This document shows, piece by piece, positions 52,616-61,647 of a stretch of DNA of 64,000 nt. How positions within the stretch are numbered: the stretch's first letter is position 1; every line of letters begins with the position of its first letter. Source of the stretch: Streptomyces sp. BK340 (GTDB lineage: Bacteria > Actinomycetota > Actinomycetes > Streptomycetales > Streptomycetaceae); the NCBI RefSeq assembly GCF_007827595.1, contig NZ_VISR01000009.1, positions 205,064 through 269,063 on the forward strand, written 5' to 3'. Made by a program: the position numbers and the translations under genes. Under the pieces are notes generated by a model that saw only the letters and a list, made by a program, of their open reading frames with translations, did not search any database and was not told the origin of the DNA.

Positions 52616-53659
52616 TCAGAAAGCGGCGGCTTGGCCTCTGGCGGTACCTCGTCCGGACAGTTCGAACTTCCTTCGGTCGTTCCGCAGGACCAGTACCGCC
52701 ACATCGTCCGCGGGTCTGCCGGCCGTGTGCTGCAGGAGCGCCGTGAACACCGTGCGCAGGACCGTCTGGGGCGTCACCGGTTGATCGCACACGACCTCTC
52801 GCAGCACTGTCCGCAGCGAGAAGAACCGGCCGCGGGCGTCTCTGGCGTCCTCCGCGCCGTCCGTGAAGAGGACCAGGGACTCGCCCGGGAGCAGACGGCC
52901 GCACGAGGCTGCCGCCAACTCGGCGGGGAGCGGAAACGGGCCCAGGGGCGGGAGCGGGTCGGCGCCCGTGAGGGGCTCCACCCGGGTGCCGCTGAGCAGG
53001 TACGGCCACGGGTGACCGCAGTTGAGGGCACGCACCTCACCGTCCCGGGCGATCTCGAGGAGCAGGACGGTGACGAACTCCTCGGCGACCGGCGGGCCGG
53101 GGTCCTGCCCGTTCGCCGGGTGGTCGGCACGGGCCCGCTCCCGCAGGTGGCGGGCGTGCGCCCGCTCCAACCGCCGCAGCACATGGCCGAGTTCGGCCTC
53201 GTCATGGGCGGCCTCACGGAAGCTGCCGAGGACGGCGGCGACGGTCCCGAGAGCGGCGAGCCCATGACCGCGTACGTCACCCATGACCACACGGACTCCG
53301 TACTCGGTGGCGACGGCCTCGTACAGATCACCGCCGATGGCCGCGCCGCGGTCGGCGGACAGCTGGGCCGCCGCCAGGTTCAGCCCGTCGAGGCGGGGCG
53401 GCAGGGGCCGTAGCAGCACGCTCTGGGCGGCGCCCGCGACCCGGCGGGCCTGCCTCAGTTCGCACAGCAGCGCATGGCGGACATGGAATATAAGTGCGGT
53501 GCCGACGGCGAAGAACACGGCGCTGGTGACGATGCGCGCGCCGAGACCGTTCTGCTGGGCGAGCGGGCAGCCGAACTTGTACGTGACCGCCACGGCTCCC
53601 CAGACCGTGGGCAGTACGGCTCCCCGCGCGGTGGGTGCCCGTGCCTTGATGCGGATCAT
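52616..53659 (-). CDS. SpoIIE/RsbU-type PP2C serine phosphatase with membrane anchor
   Basis: From the ATG at 53659 the protein is 347 residues. Two hydrophobic segments (about 14-29 and 41-60) lie near the N-terminus, then the phosphatase domain with metal-binding Asp in IGGDLYEAV, VVMGDVRGHGLAA and LVLFTDGAEDARD, plus NCGHPWPYLL. Such enzymes dephosphorylate anti-anti-sigma factors. No partner is encoded nearby. It is transcribed in the same direction as the NsdA-like gene. Confidence 0.92.
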   Translation of the reverse strand: MIRIKARAPTARGAVLPTVWGAVAVTYKFGCPLAQQNGLGARIVTSAVFFAVGTALIFHVRHALLCELRQARRVAGAAQSVLLRPLPPRLDGLNLAAAQLSADRGAAIGGDLYEAVATEYGVRVVMGDVRGHGLAALGTVAAVLGSFREAAHDEAELGHVLRRLERAHARHLRERARADHPANGQDPGPPVAEEFVTVLLLEIARDGEVRALNCGHPWPYLLSGTRVEPLTGADPLPPLGPFPLPAELAAASCGRLLPGESLVLFTDGAEDARDARGRFFSLRTVLREVVCDQPVTPQTVLRTVFTALLQHTAGRPADDVAVLVLRNDRRKFELSGRGTARGQAAAF

Positions 53660-53845
53660 GCCTCTGGTCCCCCATGTGGGCCCTGACAGAGCAGACGGAC
53701 CGACCCCGAAAGGCCGGTCCGATTCTGTCGAGATGCATGGCCCGGAAGGACCTGATCCCTCCCGACTCCCACTCAAACGAGTGACCTCACCCCAGTCAAC
53801 CTGCATTTATGCGGCCAACGGCATGGTCACCAGCCCCACGAGCGC

Positions 53846-53874
53846 GGCCGGCCGCAGACAACCTGCGGCCGGCC
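53846..53874 (-). terminator. Terminator hairpin after pheT
   Basis: GGCCGGCCGCAG (53846-53857) pairs with CTGCGGCCGGCC (53863-53874) around a 5-base loop, 24 bp after the pheT stop. Confidence 0.85.
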
Positions 53875-53897
53875 GGCATCAGAACCTCGTACGGTGA

Positions 53898-56411
53898 TCA
53901 GCCCCGGAGCACGGCCCCGGTCCGCTCGCCCGCCAGGGCAACGGCCGCATCCCGGGCAGCAGATGCCTCGTCCACGGTCAGCGTGCGGTCCCTGGCACGG
54001 AACCGCAGCGCATAGGCGAGGGACTTCTTCCCCTCGCCCAGCTGCTCGGCGTTCTCGTACACGTCGAACAGCCGAATGGACTCCAGCAGCTCACCCGCAC
54101 CCGAACGCAGCGCGGCCTCGACCTCCGCGGCCGGCACCGGCCTGTCGACCACGAGGGCCACGTCCTGCGTGGCGACCGGGAAGGACGAGATGGACGGCGC
54201 CTGCGGGACACCGTCGCCCACCGCCTCCAGCGCGTCCAGGTTCAGCTCCATCGCGCAGGTGCGCTCGGGCAGGCTCAGCGCCTTGGTGACCCGCGGGTGC
54301 AGCTCACCCGCGTGGCCCACGACCTGCTCCGTGCCGTCGGCGACGACGACCAGCTCGGCGCAGCGGCCGGGGTGCCAGGGACCGTACTGCCCCTTGCGCA
54401 CGACCAGCTCCGCACCGGCCTCACGCGCGACGGCGCGCGCCGCCTCGACCGCGTCGGCCCAGCCGGCCGGACGGCCGCCGCCCCACCAGCCGGCCTGCTC
54501 GCGAGCGCCCGTCAGGACGACGGCCACGTGCCGCGGCTGGTCGGGCAGCGCGGCGTTCAGCTCCGCGATCTCCTCGGCGGTGGGCCGCCGGTCCACGGAC
54601 AGGTGCCCGGCGACGCGCTGCTCCTCGCGGGGCCGGAAGACCAGGCCCGTCTCGAAGAGCGCCAGGTCGTGCGAGCCCCGGCCGACGTTGCGCCGCATGG
54701 CACCCAGCAGGCCCGGCAGCAGGGTCGTACGGAGCGCGGGCTCCTCGTCGTTGAGCGGGTTGACCAGCTTCACGACACGGCGGGCCGGGTCGTCGGCCTC
54801 CAGGCCGAGCTGGTCGAAGACCTGCTCGCCGACGAAGGGGTAGTTCGGCGCCTCGACGTAGCCCGCGCCGGCCAGCGCACGGCCGACCCGGCGGTGCAGC
54901 CGCTGGCGGTGGGTCAGACCGCGGCCCGAGGGGAGCTTGGGCAGCGTGGAGGGCAGGTTCTCGTAGCCCTCCAGCCGGATGACCTCTTCGGCCAGGTCGT
55001 TCGACTCGAGGAGGTCGGGCCGCCAGGACGGGACGGTGACGATCAGCTCGTCCTGCCCGTAGACGTCGCAGCCGATCTCCTGCAGGCGGCGCACGACGGT
55101 CTCGCGGCCGTAGTCCACGCCCGCGACCTTGTCCGGGTGGTTCGCCGCGGTGGTGATCGTGTGCGGGGCGGAGGGCGCGACGACCTCGGTGACGCCGGCC
55201 TCGGCCGTACCGCCCGCGAGCAGCACCAGCAGGTCCACGGTCCGCTGCGCGGCGGCCGCGGCGGCCTGCGGGTCGACACCCCGCTCGAAGCGGCGGGAGG
55301 CCTCCGAGGACAGCTTGTGGCGGCGGGCCGTACGCGCGATGGAGACGGCGTCGAAGTGGGCCGCCTCGACGACCACGTCGGACGTGGCGTTCTCGAGGTC
55401 GTCGTGGTCGGCGATCTCGGTGTTGGCGCCGCCCATGACACCGGCGAGGCCGATCGGGCCTCGCTCGTCGGTGATGACGAGGTCCTCGGCGTGCAGCTTG
55501 CGCTCGACGCCGTCGAGGGTGACGAGCTTCTCGCCCTCCTCGGCCCGGCGCACGCCGATCGTGCCCTGGACCAGCTTTCGGTCGTAGGCGTGCAGCGGCT
55601 GGCCCAGCTCCATCATCACGTAGTTCGTGACGTCGACGGCGAGCGAGATCGGGCGCATGCCGACCTTCTGCAGCCGGCGCTGCAGCCAGATCGGGGAGCG
55701 GGCCTCGGGGCTCAGACCGGTGACGGTGCGCGCGGTGAAGCGGTCGCAGCCGGCCGGGTCGGAGACCTGCACCGGGTAGCCGAACGCGTTCGGGCCGGGG
55801 ACGTCGAGCAGCGCCGGGTCGCGCAGCGGCAGGCCGTAGGCGATGGCGGTCTCGCGGGCGACGCCGCGGATGGACAGGCAGTCGCCGCGGTTGGCGGTGA
55901 CGGCGATGTCGAGGACCTCGTCGACCAGTTCCAGCAGCTCGATGGCGTCCTTGCCGACCTCGGTCTCCGGCGGCAGCACGATGATGCCGTGACTGCCGTC
56001 GTCACCCATGCCCAGCTCCTCGCCGGAGCAGATCATGCCGTGGGACGTCTTGCCGTAGGTCTTGCGGGCGGCGATCGAGAAGCCGCCCGGCAGCGTGGCG
56101 CCGGGGAGGACCACGACGACCTTGTCGCCGACGGCGAAGTTGCGGGCGCCGCAGACGATCTCCTGGGGCTCGCCGGTGCCGTTGGCCTGGCCGACGTCGA
56201 CGGTGCAGAAGCGGATCGGCTTCTTGAAGCCCTCCAGCTCCTCGATGGTCAGCACCTGGCCCACGACCAGCGGGCCCTTGAGGTCGGCGCCGAGGTGCTC
56301 GACGGTCTCGACCTCGAGACCTGCGGAGATGAGCTTGGCCTGGACGTCGCGACCGGTCTGAGTCGCCGGCAGGTCGACGTACTCCCGCAGCCAAGAAAGC
56401 GGGACCCGCAT
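53898..56411 (-). CDS. pheT: Phenylalanyl-tRNA synthetase beta subunit
   Basis: The 837-residue protein opens MRVPLSWLREYVDLPATQ and contains an EMAP/tRNA-binding OB domain (about 40-150), the B3/B4 editing domain, and a C-terminal anticodon-binding region ending GERTGAVLRG. It forms the alpha2beta2 enzyme with PheS, joining Phe to tRNAPhe and proof-reading Tyr. It starts in a 1-bp TGATG overlap with pheS, so the subunits are coupled. Confidence 0.97.
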   Translation of the reverse strand: MRVPLSWLREYVDLPATQTGRDVQAKLISAGLEVETVEHLGADLKGPLVVGQVLTIEELEGFKKPIRFCTVDVGQANGTGEPQEIVCGARNFAVGDKVVVVLPGATLPGGFSIAARKTYGKTSHGMICSGEELGMGDDGSHGIIVLPPETEVGKDAIELLELVDEVLDIAVTANRGDCLSIRGVARETAIAYGLPLRDPALLDVPGPNAFGYPVQVSDPAGCDRFTARTVTGLSPEARSPIWLQRRLQKVGMRPISLAVDVTNYVMMELGQPLHAYDRKLVQGTIGVRRAEEGEKLVTLDGVERKLHAEDLVITDERGPIGLAGVMGGANTEIADHDDLENATSDVVVEAAHFDAVSIARTARRHKLSSEASRRFERGVDPQAAAAAAQRTVDLLVLLAGGTAEAGVTEVVAPSAPHTITTAANHPDKVAGVDYGRETVVRRLQEIGCDVYGQDELIVTVPSWRPDLLESNDLAEEVIRLEGYENLPSTLPKLPSGRGLTHRQRLHRRVGRALAGAGYVEAPNYPFVGEQVFDQLGLEADDPARRVVKLVNPLNDEEPALRTTLLPGLLGAMRRNVGRGSHDLALFETGLVFRPREEQRVAGHLSVDRRPTAEEIAELNAALPDQPRHVAVVLTGAREQAGWWGGGRPAGWADAVEAARAVAREAGAELVVRKGQYGPWHPGRCAELVVVADGTEQVVGHAGELHPRVTKALSLPERTCAMELNLDALEAVGDGVPQAPSISSFPVATQDVALVVDRPVPAAEVEAALRSGAGELLESIRLFDVYENAEQLGEGKKSLAYALRFRARDRTLTVDEASAARDAAVALAGERTGAVLRG

Positions 56412-57532
56412 CAGATCTCCATCCCGAACGGCCGGGTGAACCGGACGTCACCCTCGACCATGTCTCGCATGTCTTCTACGTTGTGGCGGAACATCAGCAT
56501 CCGCTCGATGCCGAACCCGAAGGCGAACCCGCTGTACTTCTCCGGGTCGACGCCGCAGGCGGCCAGCACCTTGGGGTTGACCATGCCGCAGCCGCCGAGC
56601 TCGATCCAGCCCTCGCTGGAGCAGGTGCGGCAGGGCCGGTCGGGGTTGCCGACGGACTCGCCCTTGCAGACGTAGCAGAGCATGTCCATCTCGGCGCTCG
56701 GCTCGGTGAACGGGAAGAAGTTCGGCCGCAGCCGGGTCTTCATGCCCTCGCCGAACAGCGACTGGACCATGTGGTCCAGGGTGCCCTTGAGGTCGGCCAT
56801 GGTCAGGCCCTCGTCCACGGCGAGCAGCTCGACCTGGTGGAAGACCGGGGTGTGCGTGGCGTCCAGCTCGTCCGTGCGGTACACACGGCCGGGACAGATC
56901 ACGTAGACCGGCAGCTCGCGGTCGAGCAGGGAGCGGATCTGGACGGGCGAGGTGTGGGTGCGCAGCACGACACCGGACTCGGAGCCGCCGTCGGGGCCCT
57001 GCACGAAGAAGGTGTCGGCCTCGCCGCGGGCCGGGTGGTCCGGGCCGATGTTCAGTGCGTCGAAGTTGAACCACTCAGCCTCGACCTGCGGCCCCTCGGC
57101 GACCTCGTAGCCCATGGCCACGAAGATGTCCTCGATCCGCTCGGAGAGCGTGGTCAGGGGGTGGCGGGCGCCGGCCGGGACGCGGTCGAAGGGGAGCGTG
57201 ACATCCACGTCCTCCTCGACCAGCACACGGGCGTCGCGCTCGGCCTCCAGCTCGCCCTGGCGGGCGGCGAGGGCCTTGTTCACGGCGCCGCGGGCCATGC
57301 CGACGCGCTTGCCGGCCTCGGCCTTGGCGTGCGGGGGCAGGGCGCCGATCTCGCGGTTGGCGAGGGCCAGCGGGGAGGCGGGGCCGGTGTGAGCGACCTT
57401 GGCCTCGTGGAGCGCGTCGAGGGAGTCCGCGGCGGCGAAGGCGGCGAGCGCCTCGTCCCGCATGCGCTCGATCTCTTCCGGTTTCAACGCCTCGACCTCG
57501 ACAGGGTCGTACGACTTATTGGGTGCGGACAT
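56411..57532 (-). CDS. pheS: Phenylalanyl-tRNA synthetase alpha subunit
   Basis: The 373-residue protein has the class II core: LTTLSERIEDIFVAMGY, LRTHTSPVQIRSLL and the final GFGIERMLMFRHNVEDMRD. An insertion CYVCKG..CRTC (four Cys, near 290-310) precedes IELGGCGMVNP; the E. coli enzyme lacks it as far as I recall. It activates Phe with PheT. A 128-bp gap with no obvious leader peptide separates it from the kinase gene. Confidence 0.97.
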   Translation of the reverse strand: MSAPNKSYDPVEVEALKPEEIERMRDEALAAFAAADSLDALHEAKVAHTGPASPLALANREIGALPPHAKAEAGKRVGMARGAVNKALAARQGELEAERDARVLVEEDVDVTLPFDRVPAGARHPLTTLSERIEDIFVAMGYEVAEGPQVEAEWFNFDALNIGPDHPARGEADTFFVQGPDGGSESGVVLRTHTSPVQIRSLLDRELPVYVICPGRVYRTDELDATHTPVFHQVELLAVDEGLTMADLKGTLDHMVQSLFGEGMKTRLRPNFFPFTEPSAEMDMLCYVCKGESVGNPDRPCRTCSSEGWIELGGCGMVNPKVLAACGVDPEKYSGFAFGFGIERMLMFRHNVEDMRDMVEGDVRFTRPFGMEI

Positions 57533-57660
57533 CTCTTCCCGTGCTTCCGATTGGCTGGCGGATGGTCCCCGTCACCGACTCGCGAGGGCCGCGTGAAGGA
57601 CACAAAGGTGCCAAAGGCCGAGTCTAACGGGGTGGGGGTGGACGAATGGCCCGTGGGCCG

Positions 57661-58806
57661 CTAGGCGAGATACGCCGGGGCTGCCACGGGCAACGTAAAT
57701 CGGAACTCGGCGCCGCCGCCGGTGGCGCGGCCGACCGTGATGAGGCCGCCGTGGGCTTCGACGATGCCCTTGACGATGTACAGCCCCAGACCCGTGCCAC
57801 CGCGCTTGCTGCCCCGCCAGAAGCGGGTGAAGACGCGGTTCATGGATTCCTCCGGGATGCCGGGCCCCTCGTCGCTCACCGTGACCGACGTGCCGGTTTC
57901 CTCGCCTTCGCGCGGGGATGCCGAGGGCGTGACATCAATGGTGACGGTTCCCTCGCCGTGCCGCACGGCATTTTCCAGCAGGTTGCTGAGCACCTGGTCC
58001 ACCTTGTCGGGGTCGGCCCACAGGGCGGGCAGGGGCTGCTCGATGCGCAGCAGGAAGCGGTCGGCGGGCTGCCCGGCGGCGACGTAGGCCTGGATGTGCC
58101 GGCCGACGGCCGCGCCTATGTCCACGGGCTGGCGCCTGACCTCCAGCCGCCCGCTGTCGATGCGGGAGATGTCCAGCAGCTCGGCGATGAGCCGGGTGAC
58201 GCGGTCGGCGTCGGCGTCGACGGTCTCCAGCATCAGCCGTTTCTGGTCGTCGGTGAAGCGTTCCCACTTGGCGAGGAGCGTGGCGGTGAAGCCCTTGACG
58301 GAGGTCAGCGGGGAGCGCAGTTCGTGGGCGACGGTGGCGATCAGCTCGGCGTGGCTGCGCTCGGTGCGGCGGCGGGCCTCGGTGTCCCGCAGGCAGACGA
58401 CGACGCGGTGGACGGCCCCGAGGGGTTCGGCGCGCACGTACCGGGCCGAGACCAGCACCTCCCGGCCGCCGGGCAACAGCAGGTTGCGCTCGGGCTGCCG
58501 TACCCGGATGGCGAGACCGCCGTAGGGGTCGGTGAGCTGCCACCAGCGTCTGCCCTCCAGATCCTCCAGGGGCAGGGCCCGCTCCAGCTGCTGCCCGAGG
58601 GCGTCGGCGGCACGGACGGCGGTGATGCGTTCGGCGGCGGCGTTGAAGCAGATCACCCGGCCGTCGTCGTCGGCGACGACCAGGCCGTCGGGCAGCTGGT
58701 CGGGGTCGATGCCGAGGTCGGTCTCGGCGCAGTCACCGTGCCGGGGCGCGGGGGTGCGGCGCACGTCCCGCCCGTCCGGCGCAGTGCTGGTGCCGACCAC
58801 ACTCAT
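57661..58806 (-). CDS. Soluble PAS-type histidine kinase (orphan)
   Basis: From the ATG at 58806 the protein is 381 residues. A PAS-like sensor (about 30-130: LPDGLVVADDDGRVICFNAAA) precedes the His box ELIATVAHELRSPLTSVKG and the ATPase (VSDEGPGIPEESMNRVFTRF, GTGLGLYIVKGIVEAHGG). There is no membrane helix, so the signal is cytoplasmic. No response regulator gene is adjacent. It lies between the rRNA methyltransferase gene and pheS. Confidence 0.93.
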   Translation of the reverse strand: MSVVGTSTAPDGRDVRRTPAPRHGDCAETDLGIDPDQLPDGLVVADDDGRVICFNAAAERITAVRAADALGQQLERALPLEDLEGRRWWQLTDPYGGLAIRVRQPERNLLLPGGREVLVSARYVRAEPLGAVHRVVVCLRDTEARRRTERSHAELIATVAHELRSPLTSVKGFTATLLAKWERFTDDQKRLMLETVDADADRVTRLIAELLDISRIDSGRLEVRRQPVDIGAAVGRHIQAYVAAGQPADRFLLRIEQPLPALWADPDKVDQVLSNLLENAVRHGEGTVTIDVTPSASPREGEETGTSVTVSDEGPGIPEESMNRVFTRFWRGSKRGGTGLGLYIVKGIVEAHGGLITVGRATGGGAEFRFTLPVAAPAYLA

Positions 58807-58856
58807 CCCCGTACCCCACCTCTCAGACGGCGCAGGGCCCCGAGCTGGCCACCCTA

Positions 58857-59717
58857 CTAGCTCTCGGTGACGGAACGGCACCCTTCGGAGGCGCGCTGTG
58901 CACGGGCCGACGCATAGAGACATACGGCGGCGGCGGTCGCGAGGTTCAGGCTCTCGGCCTTCCCGTGGATGGGGACGCGGACGACGGCATCGGCGAGGTC
59001 GCGGGTCTCCTCCGGGAGCCCCCAGGCCTCGTTGCCGAACACCCAGGCGGTGGGTCCGCCCATCGTGCCCTTGTCCAGTTCCTCGTCCAGATCGCGGTCA
59101 CCGGCTCCGTCGGCGGCGAGGATCCGGACGCCGGCGTCCTTCAGTCCCGCCACGGCGTGCTCGACGGGTACGCCGACGGCGACCGGCAGATGGAACAGGG
59201 AGCCCACGGAGGCGCGTACGGCCTTGGGGTTGTACAGGTCGACGGAGGCGTCGGTGAGAACGACCGCCTCGGCGCCGGCGGCGTCGGCACAGCGCAGCAC
59301 GGTGCCTGCGTTGCCCGGGTCGCGGACGTTCGCGAGTACGGCGACGAGCCTCGGCCGGGCGGCGAGGACGTCCTCGAAGGGGGTGTCCAGGAACCGGCAG
59401 ACACCGACCAGTCCCTGCGGGGTGACGGTGGTGGAGATGTCGGCGATGACCTCCTCGGAGGCGAGGTGCACCCGGGCGCCGGCGCCGCGGGCCTCTCCGA
59501 CGATGTCGGCGTACCGCTCCGCGGCCTCCACGGTGGCGAACAGCTCGACGAGGGTCGCCTGCCCGCCTGCCCGATGCCCGGCGGCCTCCCGCACGGACTG
59601 CGGCCCCTCGGCGAGGAACAGCCGGTCCTTGCCCCGGAAGTTCCGCTTGGCGAGCCGCCGCGCGGCGCTCACACGGGCGGACCGGGGAGAGATCAGCTCG
59701 GGGCTGACGGGGGGCAT
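58857..59717 (-). CDS. TrmH/SpoU-family RNA 2'-O-methyltransferase
   Basis: From the ATG at 59717 the protein is 286 residues. The N-terminal part includes ISPRSARVSAARRLAKRNFRGKD, and the SPOUT catalytic domain has VLANVRDPGNAGTVLRCA, WVFGNEAWGLPEE and SLNLATAAAVCLYA, the knot motifs. It methylates the ribose of rRNA or tRNA. It is in the same orientation as rplT and may share a function in ribosome biogenesis. Confidence 0.93.
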   Translation of the reverse strand: MPPVSPELISPRSARVSAARRLAKRNFRGKDRLFLAEGPQSVREAAGHRAGGQATLVELFATVEAAERYADIVGEARGAGARVHLASEEVIADISTTVTPQGLVGVCRFLDTPFEDVLAARPRLVAVLANVRDPGNAGTVLRCADAAGAEAVVLTDASVDLYNPKAVRASVGSLFHLPVAVGVPVEHAVAGLKDAGVRILAADGAGDRDLDEELDKGTMGGPTAWVFGNEAWGLPEETRDLADAVVRVPIHGKAESLNLATAAAVCLYASARAQRASEGCRSVTES

Positions 59718-59746
59718 GAAAGTCACCTCTGCTTCGAAACACAAGC

Positions 59747-59777
59747 GGACCCGCAGGCTTCCGCAGCCTGCGGGTCC
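59747..59777 (-). terminator. Terminator hairpin after rplT
   Basis: GGACCCGCAGGCT (59747-59759) pairs with AGCCTGCGGGTCC (59765-59777), a 13-bp stem with a 5-base loop, 32 bp after the rplT stop. Confidence 0.9.
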
Positions 59778-59809
59778 CTTCAGTCACGCGGCCCGGAGCC
59801 GACGCGGCG

Positions 59810-60193
59810 TCACGCAGCCTTGGGGGCGTTCACGTCCGCCGGCAGCGCCTTCTGGGCGACCTCGACGAGGGCGGCGAAGGCACCCGCGTCGTTGACGGCC
59901 AGCTCGGCCAGGATCTTGCGGTCGACCTCGACGTTCGCGGCCTTCAGACCCTGGATGAAGCGGTTGTACGTGATGCCGTTGGCGCGGGCAGCGGCGTTGA
60001 TGCGCTGGATCCACAGCTGACGGAAGTCGCCCTTGCGCTTCTTGCGGTCGTTGTAGTTGTAGACCAGCGAGTGGGTGACCTGCTCCTTGGCCTTGCGGTA
60101 CAGGCGCGAACGCTGACCGCGGTAGCCGGAGGCCTGCTCGAGGATCGCCCGGCGCTTCTTGTGGGCGTTGACTGCCCGCTTGACGCGTGCCAC
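59810..60193 (-). CDS. rplT: 50S ribosomal protein L20
   Basis: The 127-residue basic protein matches L20: MARVKRAVNAHKKRRAILEQ at the start, GYRGQRSRLYRKAKEQ and RKKRKGDFRQLWIQRINAA. It binds 23S rRNA early in assembly and in many bacteria represses its own operon. It follows rpmI in the conserved infC-rpmI-rplT order. Confidence 0.98.
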   Translation of the reverse strand: MARVKRAVNAHKKRRAILEQASGYRGQRSRLYRKAKEQVTHSLVYNYNDRKKRKGDFRQLWIQRINAAARANGITYNRFIQGLKAANVEVDRKILAELAVNDAGAFAALVEVAQKALPADVNAPKAA

Positions 60194-60291
60194 TTGTTAA
60201 CTCCTTGTAGCGGGGTCGTGGGGGTACTCACACGACCCGGAAACGATTGGGTCCCGGTCCAGACGTACGGCGCTCGGACGGCGCCGCGACG

Positions 60292-60486
60292 TCACTTGCC
60301 GAGAAGCTTCTTGATCTTCGCGGCGTCGCCCGGGGCCATCTCGGCGTTGCCGGTGAGGCGACGCGTCACGCGGGACGACTTGTGCTCGAGCAGGTGGCGC
60401 TTGCCGGCGCGCTCACGGAGCACCTTGCCGGAGCCGGTGACCTTGAAGCGCTTGCTGGCACCGCTGTGCGACTTGTTCTTCGGCAT
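60292..60486 (-). CDS. rpmI: 50S ribosomal protein L35
   Basis: The 64-residue protein is a textbook L35: MPKNKSHSGASKRFKVTGSG and LLEHKSSRVTRRLTG. It lies between infC and rplT. A strong ribosome-binding site (GAGAGAA) precedes it. Confidence 0.98.
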   Translation of the reverse strand: MPKNKSHSGASKRFKVTGSGKVLRERAGKRHLLEHKSSRVTRRLTGNAEMAPGDAAKIKKLLGK

Positions 60487-60597
60487 AGCGCCGTTCTCTC
60501 CTCGTCGGTGGCGTTCCGGTGCCCGGTCGTGAAACCGGGCACGGTGGAACGTCGCTCTTGTATCGGTTACATCCTCGGGGACTCGCGTCCCCCGGGA

Positions 60598-61263
60598 TCA
60601 CGCCTCGGCGGAAGCCTCGGCAGGGGCCTCGGCGTTCTCGGCGGTCTCGGCGTTCTCGAGGTCCGCGGCGTTCTGCGAGCGGCCCGGGTTGGCCTTCGCC
60701 TCGGCCTTGCGGGCCTCCTGCGCCTGACGCGCCTCGGCCATCGCCTCGGTCTTCTTCTTGTGCGGACCGAGAACCATGATCATGTTGCGGCCGTCCTGCT
60801 TCGGGTTCGACTCGACGAAACCGAGGTCCTGGACGTCCTCCGCCAGCCGCTGCAGCAGTCGGTAGCCGAGCTCCGGCCGGGACTGCTCGCGACCACGGAA
60901 CATGATCGTGATCTTGACCTTGTCGCCCTGCTTGAGGAACCGGACGACGTGACCCTTCTTGGTGTCATAGTCGTGCGGGTCGATCTTCGGCCGGAGCTTC
61001 ATCTCCTTGATGACCGTGTGCGCCTGGTTCTTGCGCGCCTCACGGGCCTTCATGGCCGACTCGTACTTGAACTTCCCGTAGTCCATGAGCTTGCAGACTG
61101 GCGGACGGGCGTTCGCCGCGACCTCGACCAGGTCCAGGTCGTACTCCTGCGCAAGCTCCAGTGCCTTCGCCAGCGGGACGATGCCCACCTGCTCGCCACT
61201 GGGACCGACAAGTCGCACCTCGGGAACGCGAATCCGGTCGTTGATGCGGGGCTCGGCGCTGAT
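60598..61263 (-). CDS. infC: Translation initiation factor IF-3, probable AUC start
   Basis: From codon ATC at 61263 the protein is 221 residues (SAEPRINDRIRVPEVRL...). The strong AGGAGG four bases upstream of ATC decides this start; the only in-frame ATG/GTG upstream is a GTG at 61287 with no ribosome-binding site. IF-3 binds the 30S subunit and selects against non-AUG starts, which would give autoregulation as in E. coli infC (AUU). The C-terminus has an acidic Ala/Glu extension (about 195-221). It is first in infC-rpmI-rplT. Confidence 0.93.
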   Translation of the reverse strand: MSAEPRINDRIRVPEVRLVGPSGEQVGIVPLAKALELAQEYDLDLVEVAANARPPVCKLMDYGKFKYESAMKAREARKNQAHTVIKEMKLRPKIDPHDYDTKKGHVVRFLKQGDKVKITIMFRGREQSRPELGYRLLQRLAEDVQDLGFVESNPKQDGRNMIMVLGPHKKKTEAMAEARQAQEARKAEAKANPGRSQNAADLENAETAENAEAPAEASAEA

Positions 61264-61647
61264 GGATCCTCCTCGGTAGCACCACACGGCGGTCTGGCGG
61301 ACAGCCGCGTATGTCTCTTTTCGTTAGACCTAACCGCGCCGAAGCACAAAAAATGCCCCGGACGATCACAGGCGGGGCTCCAACGACAACCGGAGCACCG
61401 CCGCGTTGACCGCGGGGCGCACATCGGGCGACTCCATCGTCCGTACGGAACGATGGTGGCCGCCTGACCGGATGACCCGCCGTCCCTCGGGACAGTCAGG
61501 TGGGAGATCGGAGCCTCCACTTGTTGGCCGGACACAGACATGTCCAGCCGGTCGCCAACCAGGTTAGCAGGATCGCTTGACAAGGGCTAATTGGGGCCGG
61601 GTGGGGCTGATGAAGACAACCTCCCGCCCTCGCCTATCGTGTGAGGC
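61264..61647. other. 384-bp region between infC and the DUF1844 gene, holding the infC leader
   Basis: On the minus strand this is the infC leader with an attenuator hairpin (61348-61378). The far end must contain the promoter of infC and, on the plus strand, that of the DUF1844 gene. Nothing else is recognisable. Confidence 0.6.
61348..61378 (-). terminator. Leader attenuator/terminator upstream of infC
   Basis: On the minus strand GCCCCG (61373-61378) pairs with CGGGGC (61355-61360) and is followed after one A by six T (61353-61348). This is a standard intrinsic terminator, about 85 bp before the infC start, so premature termination likely controls the operon. Confidence 0.85.
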
